From positions 1 through 11,426 of the forward strand of contig CANHBA010000062.1 in NCBI GenBank assembly GCA_947458985.1: DNA of 11,426 bases, in the 5' to 3' direction. The DNA comes from Flavobacteriales bacterium. GTDB taxonomy: Bacteria > Bacteroidota > Bacteroidia > Flavobacteriales_D > Crocinitomicaceae. Positions 1-7,174 of this stretch are shown piece by piece (within the stretch, counting starts at the first letter, position 1; each line of letters opens with the position of its first letter). Made by a program: the position numbers and the translations under genes. The notes beneath the pieces are model-generated. The model worked only from the letters and a program-made list of their open reading frames with translations. It was not told the DNA's origin and searched no databases.

Positions 1-139
1 ATTTAACTTTTCCATTTGAAACGGCCACCTCAAGATTACAACCCACGCCGCAGTAGGTACAAATGGTGCGTACTTTTTTATCAACCGCAACAGATTTGGA
101 TTCAAAAATGTCTGAAATTGCCGAAGTCGGACAAGCCTG
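1..139 (-). CDS. Formate dehydrogenase alpha subunit (molybdopterin oxidoreductase), internal fragment
   Basis: Reading the minus strand from 139 to the window edge gives 46 codons with no stop. The peptide starts QACPTSAI, which resembles the last Cys-Pro of a 4Fe-4S ferredoxin motif. About 20 residues later comes VRTICTYCGVGCNLEVAV, the signature of the N-terminal 4Fe-4S (CxxCxxxC) domain of bis-MGD oxidoreductases such as NAD-linked formate dehydrogenase alpha. That enzyme oxidises formate to CO2 at a molybdenum or tungsten cofactor. The ferredoxin-plus-Mo domain order is seen here; assignment to formate dehydrogenase rather than another family member is inferred. The gene continues beyond the window. 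Its 5' part is missing: upstream of the QACP codons the frame no longer looks like a ferredoxin and soon reaches a stop, exactly where the oppositely oriented E1 gene begins. The plus-strand frames over this stretch resemble nothing. Confidence 0.75.
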
Positions 140-145
140 AGCACG
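125..145. other. Head-to-head junction of two truncated genes (rearrangement or chimera point)
   Basis: Left of this point the minus strand encodes recognisable formate dehydrogenase. Right of it the plus strand encodes recognisable 2-oxoacid dehydrogenase E1. Family-like sequence runs up to about position 139 on the left and starts at about 133-145 on the right, so there is no spacer, promoter or start codon between two genes that both point away from the junction. An intact divergent pair would need complete N-termini and an intergenic region. No inverted repeat or transposase remnant is visible. The exact breakpoint cannot be fixed without intact homologues. Confidence 0.7.
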
Positions 146-513
146 GCACCGACCTCACCATTATTACCTACGGTTTGGGTGTGCATTGGGCGCTAGAAGC
201 CGCAGCACACCGGCCACAACACACTTTTGAAATCCTCGACCTCAGAACCCTATTGCCACTCGATTTAGAAGCTATAATCGCTGCAGCTTCTAAAACAGGA
301 AGAGTTTTGGTCTTACACGAAGACACCATTACAGCCGGAATCGGTGGAGAAATCGTTGCGTTGGTCAACGAGCACTGCTTTGAACAACTCGATGCGCCCG
401 TTTTGCGCGTGGCCTCTCTCGATACACCTGTGCCTTTTGCAGCCGATCTAGAGCAGCAATTCCTTGCCCAAAACAGATTGCTTCCAACCATCGACAAACT
501 TTTGGCCTACTGA
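142..513 (+). CDS. 2-oxoacid (branched-chain type) dehydrogenase E1, beta-side C-terminal fragment
   Basis: About 123 codons match the transketolase C-terminal domain of E1 beta subunits. It opens with HGTDLTIITYGLGVHWALEA, then has ILDLRTLLPLD and VLVLHEDTITAGIGGEI, and ends with a short helix before TGA. This domain forms the back of the ThDP-dependent E1 that decarboxylates 2-oxoacids (2-oxoisovalerate or pyruvate type) and hands the acyl group to E2 lipoate. In Bacteroidota the alpha and beta parts are often fused in one chain, which cannot be tested here because everything upstream is missing. The frame stays open back to a TTG at 16, but the residues before ~140 are not E1-like and are antisense to the formate dehydrogenase fragment, so that extension is treated as accidental. 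The stop lies 5 bp before the next gene, suggesting co-transcription. Confidence 0.8.
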   Translation, partial: HGTDLTIITYGLGVHWALEAAAHRPQHTFEILDLRTLLPLDLEAIIAAASKTGRVLVLHEDTITAGIGGEIVALVNEHCFEQLDAPVLRVASLDTPVPFAADLEQQFLAQNRLLPTIDKLLAY

Positions 514-518
514 GCACC

Positions 519-2360
519 TTGAAAAACAAACCGCTACTTCAGTATTTCTTGCTGTTGTTGCTCAGCATGAGCATCCTTCGCTTGGCTTTCATGTGGCAAA
601 ACGCCGCGTTTTTCAAACAACTCGACCTTCAATTATTTTTTGTAGGCGCATATTTTGATGCCATTACAATTGCGTTGCTTTCCATGCCGCTCTTTTTGTT
701 GGTGAATCCTTTGCGCCACAAATTCAATACAAAAATGAAAGCCATTTTAGGATGGCTCACCAAATGCTATTTGGTCGTCATTGGTTTGCTCATCATCATT
801 CTCAATACCTGGGACATCGCTTATTTTTCCTACACCCAAAAACGTTCGGGTTTTAGCTATTTTTTGCATCTCTTGACCGGTACCGAAACCAGCTCCCTCG
901 CGGGTGAGTTCCTCAAAGAATTTTGGTGGTTGCCTATGCTTTTTTTTGTTTTGGCTTTTGTATTATGGCGTCCGCTCTTTCGATTCGGAAAGGAAGAAAC
1001 TGTCCAGTCGAACAAGTGGGCTTGGGCTCAGTTTATCAGCATCTTGGCGCTTGCGATTATCCTAGGAAGAGGCGGTGTTCAATTGCGTCCTATTGGCATT
1101 GTAGATGCCACTGCCTTGAGTAGCCTAGAACAAGCCCCAATTGTACTCAATACAGCCTTTACAGTCTTGAAAACAACCGATGAAGGCAATGCAAAACTGT
1201 TGCATTTTCACAATGACAATGCGCTAGCCAAACTACTTCCGTCAAAAGAGGGAATGCCGCCCTTTGTTTTGCCTAAAAACACGAATGTAGTTGTCATTAT
1301 TATAGAAAGTTTCGGAACAAATTATGCCGGTCCAAATAGTCCGAAGTCCTATACGCCTTTTTTAGATTCACTCGTTCAAAAAGGCTTGTTCTTTGATTAC
1401 GCTATTGCCAATGGCCGAACTTCCATGGATGCCGTACCAGCCATTTTAGCTGGAATGCCTTCTTGGCTCCCTGAATCCTATATTTTATCGCCTTATTGCA
1501 GCAATCAGCTCAATAGCTTACCACAAATACTCAAAGACAAAGGTTATCAAACGTCCTTTTATCATGGCGCCAAAGAAGGCTCTATGAGTTTCAAGAGTTT
1601 TACTAAGGCAATTGGTGTCGATACCTACAAAGGACTAGAGTCTTATCCAAATCAGGCTCATTTTGACGGCAATTGGGGTGTGTGGGATCACCATATGCTC
1701 TCTTATTTTGGAAAAGAACTCGCCCGTCAACAACAACCTTTCTTTAGTTCTATTTTTACATTAAGTTCGCATCATCCATATACCGTTCCAGCGTCATATG
1801 AAGGGAAGTTAAAGAGCGGTCCAGAACCCCTTTGCAAAACAATTTCATACACAGACAAAGCCTTGAGACGGTTTTTTGAACGTAATCAAAACGAAGCTTG
1901 GTTTAAAAACACCTTGTTTGTCATTACCGCTGATCACGTTGGGCCTACGCGTCAAAAACAATTCCAAACCCTCGATTGGCGTTACCGCATTCCAATTGCA
2001 TTTTATCACCCTTCACAAGCGCTACCGAAGCCTTCAAAGGGTGTTGTTTTTCAACAAATAGACATCATGCCTACCGTTCTCGATATGTTAGGCTTGCCAA
2101 AAGCTGCGTTCCAATTGGGGTCTTCCTGTTTTGAAAACAATCAAAGCCAAAAAATAGTCTACGACAACGGTAATTTACTGTCCTTTATTTACAACGGAAC
2201 TAATTTATTGCCTATAGCCTGGACACCAAATGTTGAGCGCAACTACACCCAAGAGCAAGCGCAAATCAGCCAAAAAATGAGTGCTCTTTACCAGCATTAC
2301 AGCAACAGTTTGATTGAAAACCGCTGTAGTAAGCAAACCATCAAGTCCCGCTTCCCATAG
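519..2360 (+). CDS. Membrane sulfatase-superfamily protein, LTA synthase/phosphoglycerol transferase-like
   Basis: The 613-residue protein has about five N-terminal membrane segments (roughly residues 6-26, 37-62, 83-102, 133-150 and 170-185), then an extracytoplasmic sulfatase fold from about 255 to 530. This is the layout of LtaS and related phosphoglycerol or phosphoethanolamine transferases. Visible active-site elements are NVVVIIIESFG with metal ligand Glu263, the NGRTS motif with probable nucleophile Thr301, SSHHPY (His418/419) and ITADH (Asp472/His473). The family moves a phospho-head-group from a phospholipid onto a membrane or envelope acceptor. Bacteroidota have no lipoteichoic acid, so the acceptor is unknown; an envelope glycolipid or glycan is a guess. 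The start is a TTG giving MKNKPLLQY directly before the first helix; the next ATG, 16 codons on, would cut that helix. It follows the E1 stop by 5 bp and probably shares its transcript. Confidence 0.85.
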   Translation: MKNKPLLQYFLLLLLSMSILRLAFMWQNAAFFKQLDLQLFFVGAYFDAITIALLSMPLFLLVNPLRHKFNTKMKAILGWLTKCYLVVIGLLIIILNTWDIAYFSYTQKRSGFSYFLHLLTGTETSSLAGEFLKEFWWLPMLFFVLAFVLWRPLFRFGKEETVQSNKWAWAQFISILALAIILGRGGVQLRPIGIVDATALSSLEQAPIVLNTAFTVLKTTDEGNAKLLHFHNDNALAKLLPSKEGMPPFVLPKNTNVVVIIIESFGTNYAGPNSPKSYTPFLDSLVQKGLFFDYAIANGRTSMDAVPAILAGMPSWLPESYILSPYCSNQLNSLPQILKDKGYQTSFYHGAKEGSMSFKSFTKAIGVDTYKGLESYPNQAHFDGNWGVWDHHMLSYFGKELARQQQPFFSSIFTLSSHHPYTVPASYEGKLKSGPEPLCKTISYTDKALRRFFERNQNEAWFKNTLFVITADHVGPTRQKQFQTLDWRYRIPIAFYHPSQALPKPSKGVVFQQIDIMPTVLDMLGLPKAAFQLGSSCFENNQSQKIVYDNGNLLSFIYNGTNLLPIAWTPNVERNYTQEQAQISQKMSALYQHYSNSLIENRCSKQTIKSRFP

Positions 2361-2367
2361 AATTGCT

Positions 2368-2375
2368 TATCTTTG
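2368..2375 (+). promoter_or_regulatory. Candidate -7 box (TATCTTTG) for proS
   Basis: The octamer matches the Bacteroidota housekeeping -7 consensus TAnnTTTG exactly. It sits between the sulfatase stop and the proS ATG, and would start RNA about 15-18 bases before that ATG. No TTG lies at the expected -33 distance (the bases there read TCC), so this is a half-match only. It overlaps a TTG codon at 2373 that could otherwise be read as a longer proS start. Confidence 0.4.
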
Positions 2376-2396
2376 TGCTTTCAAAGAAAGCATCCT

Positions 2397-3869
2397 ATGG
2401 CCGAAAAAAAAGTCACCCGTCAAGAAGATTACGCAACCTGGTACAACGACCTCGTTTATAAAGCCGACCTCGCCGAACACTCCGATGTCCGAGGCTGTAT
2501 GGTCATCAAACCTTATGGCTATGCCATTTGGGAAAACATGCGTGACGTCCTAGATGCCAAATTCAAAGAAACAGGCCATTCCAATGCCTATTTTCCACTT
2601 TTTATACCGAAAAGTTACTTAAGTAAAGAAGCAGCCCATGTCGATGGCTTTGCCAAAGAATGCGCCGTAGTGACGCACTACCGCCTCAAAAATGCCGAAG
2701 ACGGCAGTGGTGTTATAGTCGATCCAGATGCCAAATTACAAGAAGAACTCATTGTGCGTCCTACTTCAGAAACCATCATCTGGAACTCCTACAAAAACTG
2801 GATCCAATCCTATCGTGACCTCCCGATCCTCATTAACCAATGGGCTAATGTTGTGCGTTGGGAGATGCGCACGCGTTTGTTCTTGCGTACCTCAGAGTTT
2901 TTATGGCAAGAAGGCCACACGGCGCATGCTACCAAAACCGAAGCCATTGCAGAAGCAGAACAAATGCTAGATGTCTACGCCGATTTCGCCGAAAACTACA
3001 TGGCCATGCCTGTACTCAAAGGTCGCAAAACCGCCAGTGAGCGTTTTGCAGGAGCCGAAGACACCCTTTGTATCGAAGCTCTCATGCAAGATGGTAAGGC
3101 CCTGCAGGCCGGAACAAGTCACTTTTTAGGTCAAAACTTTGCCAAAGCATTCGACGTTAAGTTTGCCGACAAAGAAGGTAAACTCGACTACGTATGGGCT
3201 ACCTCATGGGGCGTTTCCACGCGTTTAATGGGTGCGCTCATTATGACACACTCCGACGACGAAGGCTTAGTTGTTCCACCAGCACTTGCGCCAATTCAAG
3301 TAGTAGCTGTGCCTATTTACCGCACTGAAGAAGAGCGCGAGCAAATCACCGCTAAGTTCAAACAACTGGCAGCCGAACTCAAAGCCAAAGGCATTCGTTT
3401 CAAATACGACGACGACGACAACCGTCGCCCAGGTTGGAAATTTGCCGAATACGAAACCAAAGGTGTCCCAGTGCGTTTGGCGATGGGCCCAAGAGACCTC
3501 GAAAACGGTAAAATTGAAGTCGCGCGCCGCGATACCAAAACCAAAGAAACCCTAGATTTTGACAACTTGGTGGTCGCAATTGAAGCGCTCCTTCAAGACA
3601 TCCAACAAAATCTGCTTCAACGCGCCACTGATTTCCGCGCAGCCAATACCCATACCATAGACTCCTATGAAGCTTTCAAAGTAGAAATTGAAAAAGGAGG
3701 TTTCTTTTTAGCCCACTGGGACGGCACGCCAGAAACCGAAGAACTCATCAAGCAAGAGACAAAAGCAACCATTCGCTGCATTCCTTTTGATCAAGCGCCA
3801 GAAACCGGTGTTTGTATGGTCACAGGAAAGCCTTCTGCTGGTCGGGTTGTGTTTGCTAAAGCTTATTAA
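2397..3869 (+). CDS. proS: Prolyl-tRNA synthetase, archaeal/eukaryal type without editing insertion
   Basis: This class II synthetase of 490 residues charges tRNA(Pro) with proline in the cytosol. The catalytic core runs from about residue 10 to 290. It includes the motif 2 region VVRWEMRTR...FLRTSEFLWQEGHTAH (about 152-177), the proline-site loop TSWGVSTRL (269-277) and motif 3 with GALIMTHSDDEGLVVPP (279-295). An anticodon-binding domain follows (about 300-400), then a C-terminal domain ending in Tyr, as is usual for this subtype. There is no bacterial-type INS editing domain between motifs 2 and 3. The C-terminal domain, which binds zinc through four cysteines in several relatives, shows only Cys461 and Cys473, so the metal site looks reduced or lost. 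The ATG giving MAEKKVTRQEDYATWY is preferred over an in-frame TTG 24 bases upstream, because family similarity begins here and the upstream TTG lies in the candidate promoter. Confidence 0.95.
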   Translation: MAEKKVTRQEDYATWYNDLVYKADLAEHSDVRGCMVIKPYGYAIWENMRDVLDAKFKETGHSNAYFPLFIPKSYLSKEAAHVDGFAKECAVVTHYRLKNAEDGSGVIVDPDAKLQEELIVRPTSETIIWNSYKNWIQSYRDLPILINQWANVVRWEMRTRLFLRTSEFLWQEGHTAHATKTEAIAEAEQMLDVYADFAENYMAMPVLKGRKTASERFAGAEDTLCIEALMQDGKALQAGTSHFLGQNFAKAFDVKFADKEGKLDYVWATSWGVSTRLMGALIMTHSDDEGLVVPPALAPIQVVAVPIYRTEEEREQITAKFKQLAAELKAKGIRFKYDDDDNRRPGWKFAEYETKGVPVRLAMGPRDLENGKIEVARRDTKTKETLDFDNLVVAIEALLQDIQQNLLQRATDFRAANTHTIDSYEAFKVEIEKGGFFLAHWDGTPETEELIKQETKATIRCIPFDQAPETGVCMVTGKPSAGRVVFAKAY

Positions 3870-4576
3870 TGGCTGTTTTTGCTTTTAAAGATTTTGTCGT
3901 CCGTCAAGACAACTCTCCCTTAAAAGTCAATACCGATGCCATTTTACTAGGCGCAGCCATTCCTTTTGTTCCAGACCACGCCTCCGTTTTAGAGGTGGGC
4001 ACAGGCAATGGCGTCATTGCTTTGCTGCTCGCATTGCGTTTTCCCACTGCGGAAATTACTGGCATAGACCCTCATTTTGGTGCCTTTACCGATGCGCAAC
4101 TCAATTTTCAGCATGCTCCTTTTTTTGAGCGCTTGCGCGCACGCAACTGTTCTTTAGCTGAACTTCCAGATGCAAATCAATACAACATTATTGTTTCGAA
4201 TCCGCCGTATTTCATCGATAGTCTTAGAGCTGAAAATCCGGAAGGTCAACAAGCGAAGCATGTGTCGGCAGTAGCTTATTTTGAGCTTTTAGAAAATATG
4301 AAGTCACGATTGACGCAAGAGGGGCAATTATGGCTCATTCTACCCCCAGAGGTTGCAAGGCAAACGATCACTTTTTTTACAATTAGAGGTATCCATTGTA
4401 CCCAAAAACTGCGGTTTCATGCCCATCCATCCAAACCCGACAAACGCTGGATTGTATGTTTTCAAAACCAAGAAAGCGCATGTAAGGTGCAGGAGTTTTG
4501 TATTCGGAATGAAGATGGTACTTACCATGCAGATTACCGCCAATTAGCAGGGAGGTATCACGACCGACCGATCTAA
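3869..4576 (+). CDS. trmN6: tRNA1(Val) (adenine(37)-N6)-methyltransferase
   Basis: The 235-residue protein has an N-terminal FKDFVVRQDNSPLKVNTDA motif typical of the YfiC/TrmN6 family. A Rossmann SAM-binding motif follows, LEVGTGNGVIALLLA (residues 41-55), with the acidic GID strand end (about 65-67). The catalytic NPPY tetrad is at 111-114, as in N6-adenine methyltransferases. The enzyme methylates A37, next to the anticodon of tRNA1(Val), using S-adenosylmethionine. Its ATG overlaps the proS stop in TAATG, indicating translational coupling; pairing an aminoacyl-tRNA synthetase with a tRNA modification enzyme makes functional sense. Its TAA overlaps the stop codon of the convergent porQ gene, so no separate terminator can lie between them. 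The family is clear; tRNA specificity is inferred from it. Confidence 0.88.
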   Translation: MAVFAFKDFVVRQDNSPLKVNTDAILLGAAIPFVPDHASVLEVGTGNGVIALLLALRFPTAEITGIDPHFGAFTDAQLNFQHAPFFERLRARNCSLAELPDANQYNIIVSNPPYFIDSLRAENPEGQQAKHVSAVAYFELLENMKSRLTQEGQLWLILPPEVARQTITFFTIRGIHCTQKLRFHAHPSKPDKRWIVCFQNQESACKVQEFCIRNEDGTYHADYRQLAGRYHDRPI

Positions 4577-5610
4577 ATTTTCTTCTTGAGTCGGGATAAA
4601 TCTGTACTCAGGCCAATGGTTTGAATACTGCCTGCTTTAGAATAAAATTGAATAGCGTAATCGAGGTCGAAACGCTTCACGTGCAGGCGTGTACCAAAAG
4701 AAAACCCAGCCAAACCAGGGAAATCAGTGAGTTTGAGTTGTTGACGACGGTTGTAATCAAAGCCCATGCGCATTTGAATGGCACCTTTCGGGATGAGTTC
4801 GAGCTGAAAGTGCATGTGATTGGCAATTTTCTCGCCTAAATTAGGGGCATAAATCTGAATGGTATCGCCCGTTAATGGGTCTAGAGTTTCTTTGGCGTTG
4901 GGGTCAAGCCAAATATTTTCTGGACGGTTGAGTGAATGCCCTACTAAGTGAAAGCGAAACGGAGCATGAGCCAAGCGGTAACTTACGGCAGCATAGATAT
5001 CTAGCGGCAGCACCGATTGCGACTGCGGGGTGTAATCTTTGAAAATAACACCTGCATTGCGCACGCCAATTGAGGCAATGAAGAGTTCCTTGGGATGAAT
5101 AATAAGCGCAGAGAAGTTCGTAGAAACACCATAAGCACTAAAGCGTTCTAAATTAGAACCCAGCAAATTGAGTTGTGCGCCAATTCTAAAATACGGGTTG
5201 GGTGCATAGCTGTAGCTGGTTCCGATGTTGTAATCAAGTGCATTAAAGGTGCCGGTTTGCACACCTTCAATTGTAGTTTGATTAAAAGTTCCGTAGTTCA
5301 TGTAGCGGATGTAAGGTGCAATAACACCCCATTTAGTTTTGAAAGCACTCACGATTGTGCCGTAATGTACGCCGCTGGGTAAAATTCCGACTGAGGTATG
5401 AAATTGCTGCACATGGTTGGCGTCTAAAAGAGCCGGCTGATCTAAGCTCAAACTCACTTCTTTGTCGTTGATTGCGTATAGCTTACCACCAACACCTGCG
5501 TTTTTAGCATTGTTGAGTTGGTTAAGGTAGCTAAAGGAGCTTGTGCCCCAGGTATATTGTGCGCTTGCACTGAAAACAACACCAAAAAGAAGGAAGCAAA
5601 TAATTTTCAT
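4573..5610 (-). CDS. porQ: Type IX secretion system protein PorQ
   Basis: The 345-residue protein starts with a signal peptide (MKIICFLLFGVVFSASA, cleavage probably before QYTW). A predicted outer-membrane beta-barrel of FadL/OmpP1-like character follows. The early segment SSFSYLNQLNNAKNAGVGGK, then a stretch with DKEVSLSLDQPALL (residues about 49-62), matches the PorQ pattern. In that pattern a conserved Gly-Gly-Lys region is followed by an Asn/Asp-Pro motif. The C-terminal half alternates aromatic and polar residues and ends in a basic LKKKI. PorQ with PorU, PorV and PorZ forms the cell-surface attachment complex that processes type IX cargo and anchors it to A-LPS. The open frame continues about 90 codons upstream of the chosen ATG, into the neighbouring sigma-like gene, but only this ATG leads directly into a signal peptide. 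The other attachment-complex genes are not in the window, which is usual since T9SS genes are scattered. Confidence 0.85.
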   Translation of the reverse strand: MKIICFLLFGVVFSASAQYTWGTSSFSYLNQLNNAKNAGVGGKLYAINDKEVSLSLDQPALLDANHVQQFHTSVGILPSGVHYGTIVSAFKTKWGVIAPYIRYMNYGTFNQTTIEGVQTGTFNALDYNIGTSYSYAPNPYFRIGAQLNLLGSNLERFSAYGVSTNFSALIIHPKELFIASIGVRNAGVIFKDYTPQSQSVLPLDIYAAVSYRLAHAPFRFHLVGHSLNRPENIWLDPNAKETLDPLTGDTIQIYAPNLGEKIANHMHFQLELIPKGAIQMRMGFDYNRRQQLKLTDFPGLAGFSFGTRLHVKRFDLDYAIQFYSKAGSIQTIGLSTDLSRLKKKI

Positions 5611-5703
5611 AGTCCTAAAACGCATAATGTCCATTCTGATTGTGAAAATACAATAAAAAATGGCGTCAAAAACTTTGGAACAATAATTGTATAAGGTCAA
5701 ATC
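5611..5703. promoter_or_regulatory. Divergent spacer between porQ and the sigma-like gene
   Basis: These 93 AT-rich bases must hold the promoters of both porQ and the sigma-like gene. They contain an 11-base perfect palindrome, ACAATAATTGT (5680-5690), about 14 bases before the sigma-like ATG, which could be a small operator. No full TTTG-N19-TAnnTTTG promoter is present in either direction. The nearest porQ candidate is TTTTTG, 16 bases, then TATTTTCA, a poor match. The promoters may therefore be non-housekeeping or weak. Confidence 0.35.
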
Positions 5704-6234
5704 ATGAAGCCTACAAGTATCCATTACAGCCAATTTGAAAGCCTCTACGCTACACAGCAAAGGTTCTTCAAGCACATCATTGCCCGCTATTTTGACGGCG
5801 CTCAACAACAAGATGTACTCCAAGATTTCTCGATTCATTTGTTTGCCCTGCTGACCCAGAAACAGGCAGAGAACGCCCATCTTTTTGATTCAAAAGCTTG
5901 GTTAAGAACCGTTTTAGTGCATTTTTGTATTTCTCAGCTCCGCAAAGACCAAGCGCAAAAAAATAGCGTTTGGAAGCAAACAACTGTTCAGCATATTTTA
6001 GTTGCTAAAGAGGCTACACTGCATCAAGAACTTGAAATACAATTGTTGTATCAGCAGGCGCTAGGCTGTGTGACTAAAAAAGAAGCACTTGTCTTAAAAA
6101 TGAAATACGAATACAAGCGCAGTACCAAAGAGATCGAGCGCAGATTAGCGTTGCAGCATGTCGATGTATTGATCGCGCGCATTAAGGCGAAAATCAAGAA
6201 AAAAATGGGTAGGGTTGAGCTCGATTGGCTATAA
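5704..6234 (+). CDS. ECF-type RNA polymerase sigma-70 family-like factor
   Basis: The 176-residue protein has the two-domain length and layout of an ECF sigma factor. A region 2-like helical part (about residues 10-82) includes the core-binding stretch QQQDVLQDFSIHLF and the region 2.3/2.4-like DSKAWLRTVLVHFCISQLRK. A variable linker follows. A region 4-like part (about 117-168) has TKKEALVLKMKYEYKRSTKEIERRLAL and a final basic KAKIKKKM. Such proteins direct RNA polymerase to small regulons, often envelope-related. Sequence conservation is weak: the second recognition helix lacks the usual Ser-x-x-Thr-Val-Lys pattern, so it is a divergent member or a sigma-derived regulator. No anti-sigma gene (FecR, RsiW or zinc-binding type) is adjacent. 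It is transcribed away from porQ and converges on the acyltransferase operon 25 bp downstream of its stop. The ATG is the only sensible start. Confidence 0.7.
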   Translation: MKPTSIHYSQFESLYATQQRFFKHIIARYFDGAQQQDVLQDFSIHLFALLTQKQAENAHLFDSKAWLRTVLVHFCISQLRKDQAQKNSVWKQTTVQHILVAKEATLHQELEIQLLYQQALGCVTKKEALVLKMKYEYKRSTKEIERRLALQHVDVLIARIKAKIKKKMGRVELDWL

Positions 6235-6259
6235 ATAGCTGTCGTTGGCTTTCCTTCGT

Positions 6260-7174
6260 TTAGAAATCGAGGTGTCTTTCCTTTTTTTCTAGATAGATGT
6301 CGGCAATGGTCACTAAAATGGCGGTTTCTTCGACGTCGCCAAAGTCTGCATTGACAGCTGTGTCAAAGGTACGCATGGTAGGCGAGAGGTTCATATAGAT
6401 GTTCATGAGTGGCGGAATAAACGTGCCGCGCTCGCGCACATACTGATTGAGCACCTTGAATCCTTCTTTAAAGTCTAGGCCATCGATCAGTTGTAGGTAG
6501 TCCGCTTCGTTGCTTTTGTAATTGAGCGGGTGATATGCAGTAATGAGCTGATCTTGATCCTTGAAATAGCATTGTAAAAAATTCAATAAAAAATCGCGAC
6601 TTTCTCGGTTGTAATCGGGGTACATTGTGACTTTTCCAAAGAAATACTTCACCTCTGGGTAAAAGCGGATCAGCGCTCCTAGGCCATCCCAGATGTTGTC
6701 TAGGGCAAACAATCCTTTCTTCGGATTTATATTCGGTTGGTAATTGGGTTGTACCCAACTGCGGCCTAATTCGATGGTGTAGGGCAAGAAATCCGTTTGA
6801 AAAGTATCGCTGAATTCAAAATAGTGAACTGTTGATAAATGGTAGTCGCCGTTTGTGTCTTTGGCGTCGGCACATACCTTAAAGCGGTAACCACCAATGA
6901 TTTCTTGATCTTCTACGGACCACACAATGAGTTGTTCGTAGGCGTAGGGGCCGAAGTCGTGGGCGTCGAGGTCAACTTCCTCGCCTGTGCCACCACCAGC
7001 TGCACGAAAAGTTAGTTCGCGCAAGCGTCCAATTTCTTGAAGTACGTGGGGTGCATTGGCTGCATTGACGCGGTAAATTTCGTTGCCACCTTTACGGGTG
7101 CTGCGCAAAAAGCGCTCGGGGCTCAATTCTTGCCGAAGAACAGCGGTATCAATAGGGTTGATGAGTTTTTTCAT
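6260..7174 (-). CDS. glsB: N-acyltransferase of the OlsB/GlsB type (GNAT, hemolysin-like)
   Basis: The 304-residue protein resembles the Acetyltransf_5 GNAT branch that contains OlsB and Bacteroides GlsB. Diagnostic stretches are the early RLRELTFRAAGGGTGEEVDLD (residues about 50-70), IIGGYRF (92-98), IELGRSWVQPNYQ (134-146) and LDNIWDGLGALIRFYPEV (158-175). The family transfers a 3-hydroxyacyl group from acyl carrier protein to the amino group of glycine or ornithine, the first step to N-acyl amino-acid membrane lipids. It acts at the cytoplasmic face of the inner membrane. Its ATG lies inside the 3' end of the PlsC-type gene (26-base overlap), so the two are very likely translationally coupled. 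That pairing of N- and O-acyltransferase is the main support for the lipid role. The amino acid used cannot be read from the sequence; older annotation of this family as hemolysin is misleading. Confidence 0.78.
   Translation of the reverse strand: MKKLINPIDTAVLRQELSPERFLRSTRKGGNEIYRVNAANAPHVLQEIGRLRELTFRAAGGGTGEEVDLDAHDFGPYAYEQLIVWSVEDQEIIGGYRFKVCADAKDTNGDYHLSTVHYFEFSDTFQTDFLPYTIELGRSWVQPNYQPNINPKKGLFALDNIWDGLGALIRFYPEVKYFFGKVTMYPDYNRESRDFLLNFLQCYFKDQDQLITAYHPLNYKSNEADYLQLIDGLDFKEGFKVLNQYVRERGTFIPPLMNIYMNLSPTMRTFDTAVNADFGDVEETAILVTIADIYLEKKERHLDF

Noticed and set aside
16..141. Plus-strand reading frame that extends E1 upstream to a TTG
   Set aside because: The residues are not E1-like and the opposite strand encodes a formate dehydrogenase signature. 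The open frame is a shadow.
5611..5880. 90-codon upstream extension of porQ
   Set aside because: It runs antisense through the start of the sigma-like gene, and a clean signal peptide begins at the internal ATG.
6235..6259. Possible terminator between the sigma-like gene and the acyltransferase operon
   Set aside because: No stem-loop with a T-run could be drawn in the 25 bases.
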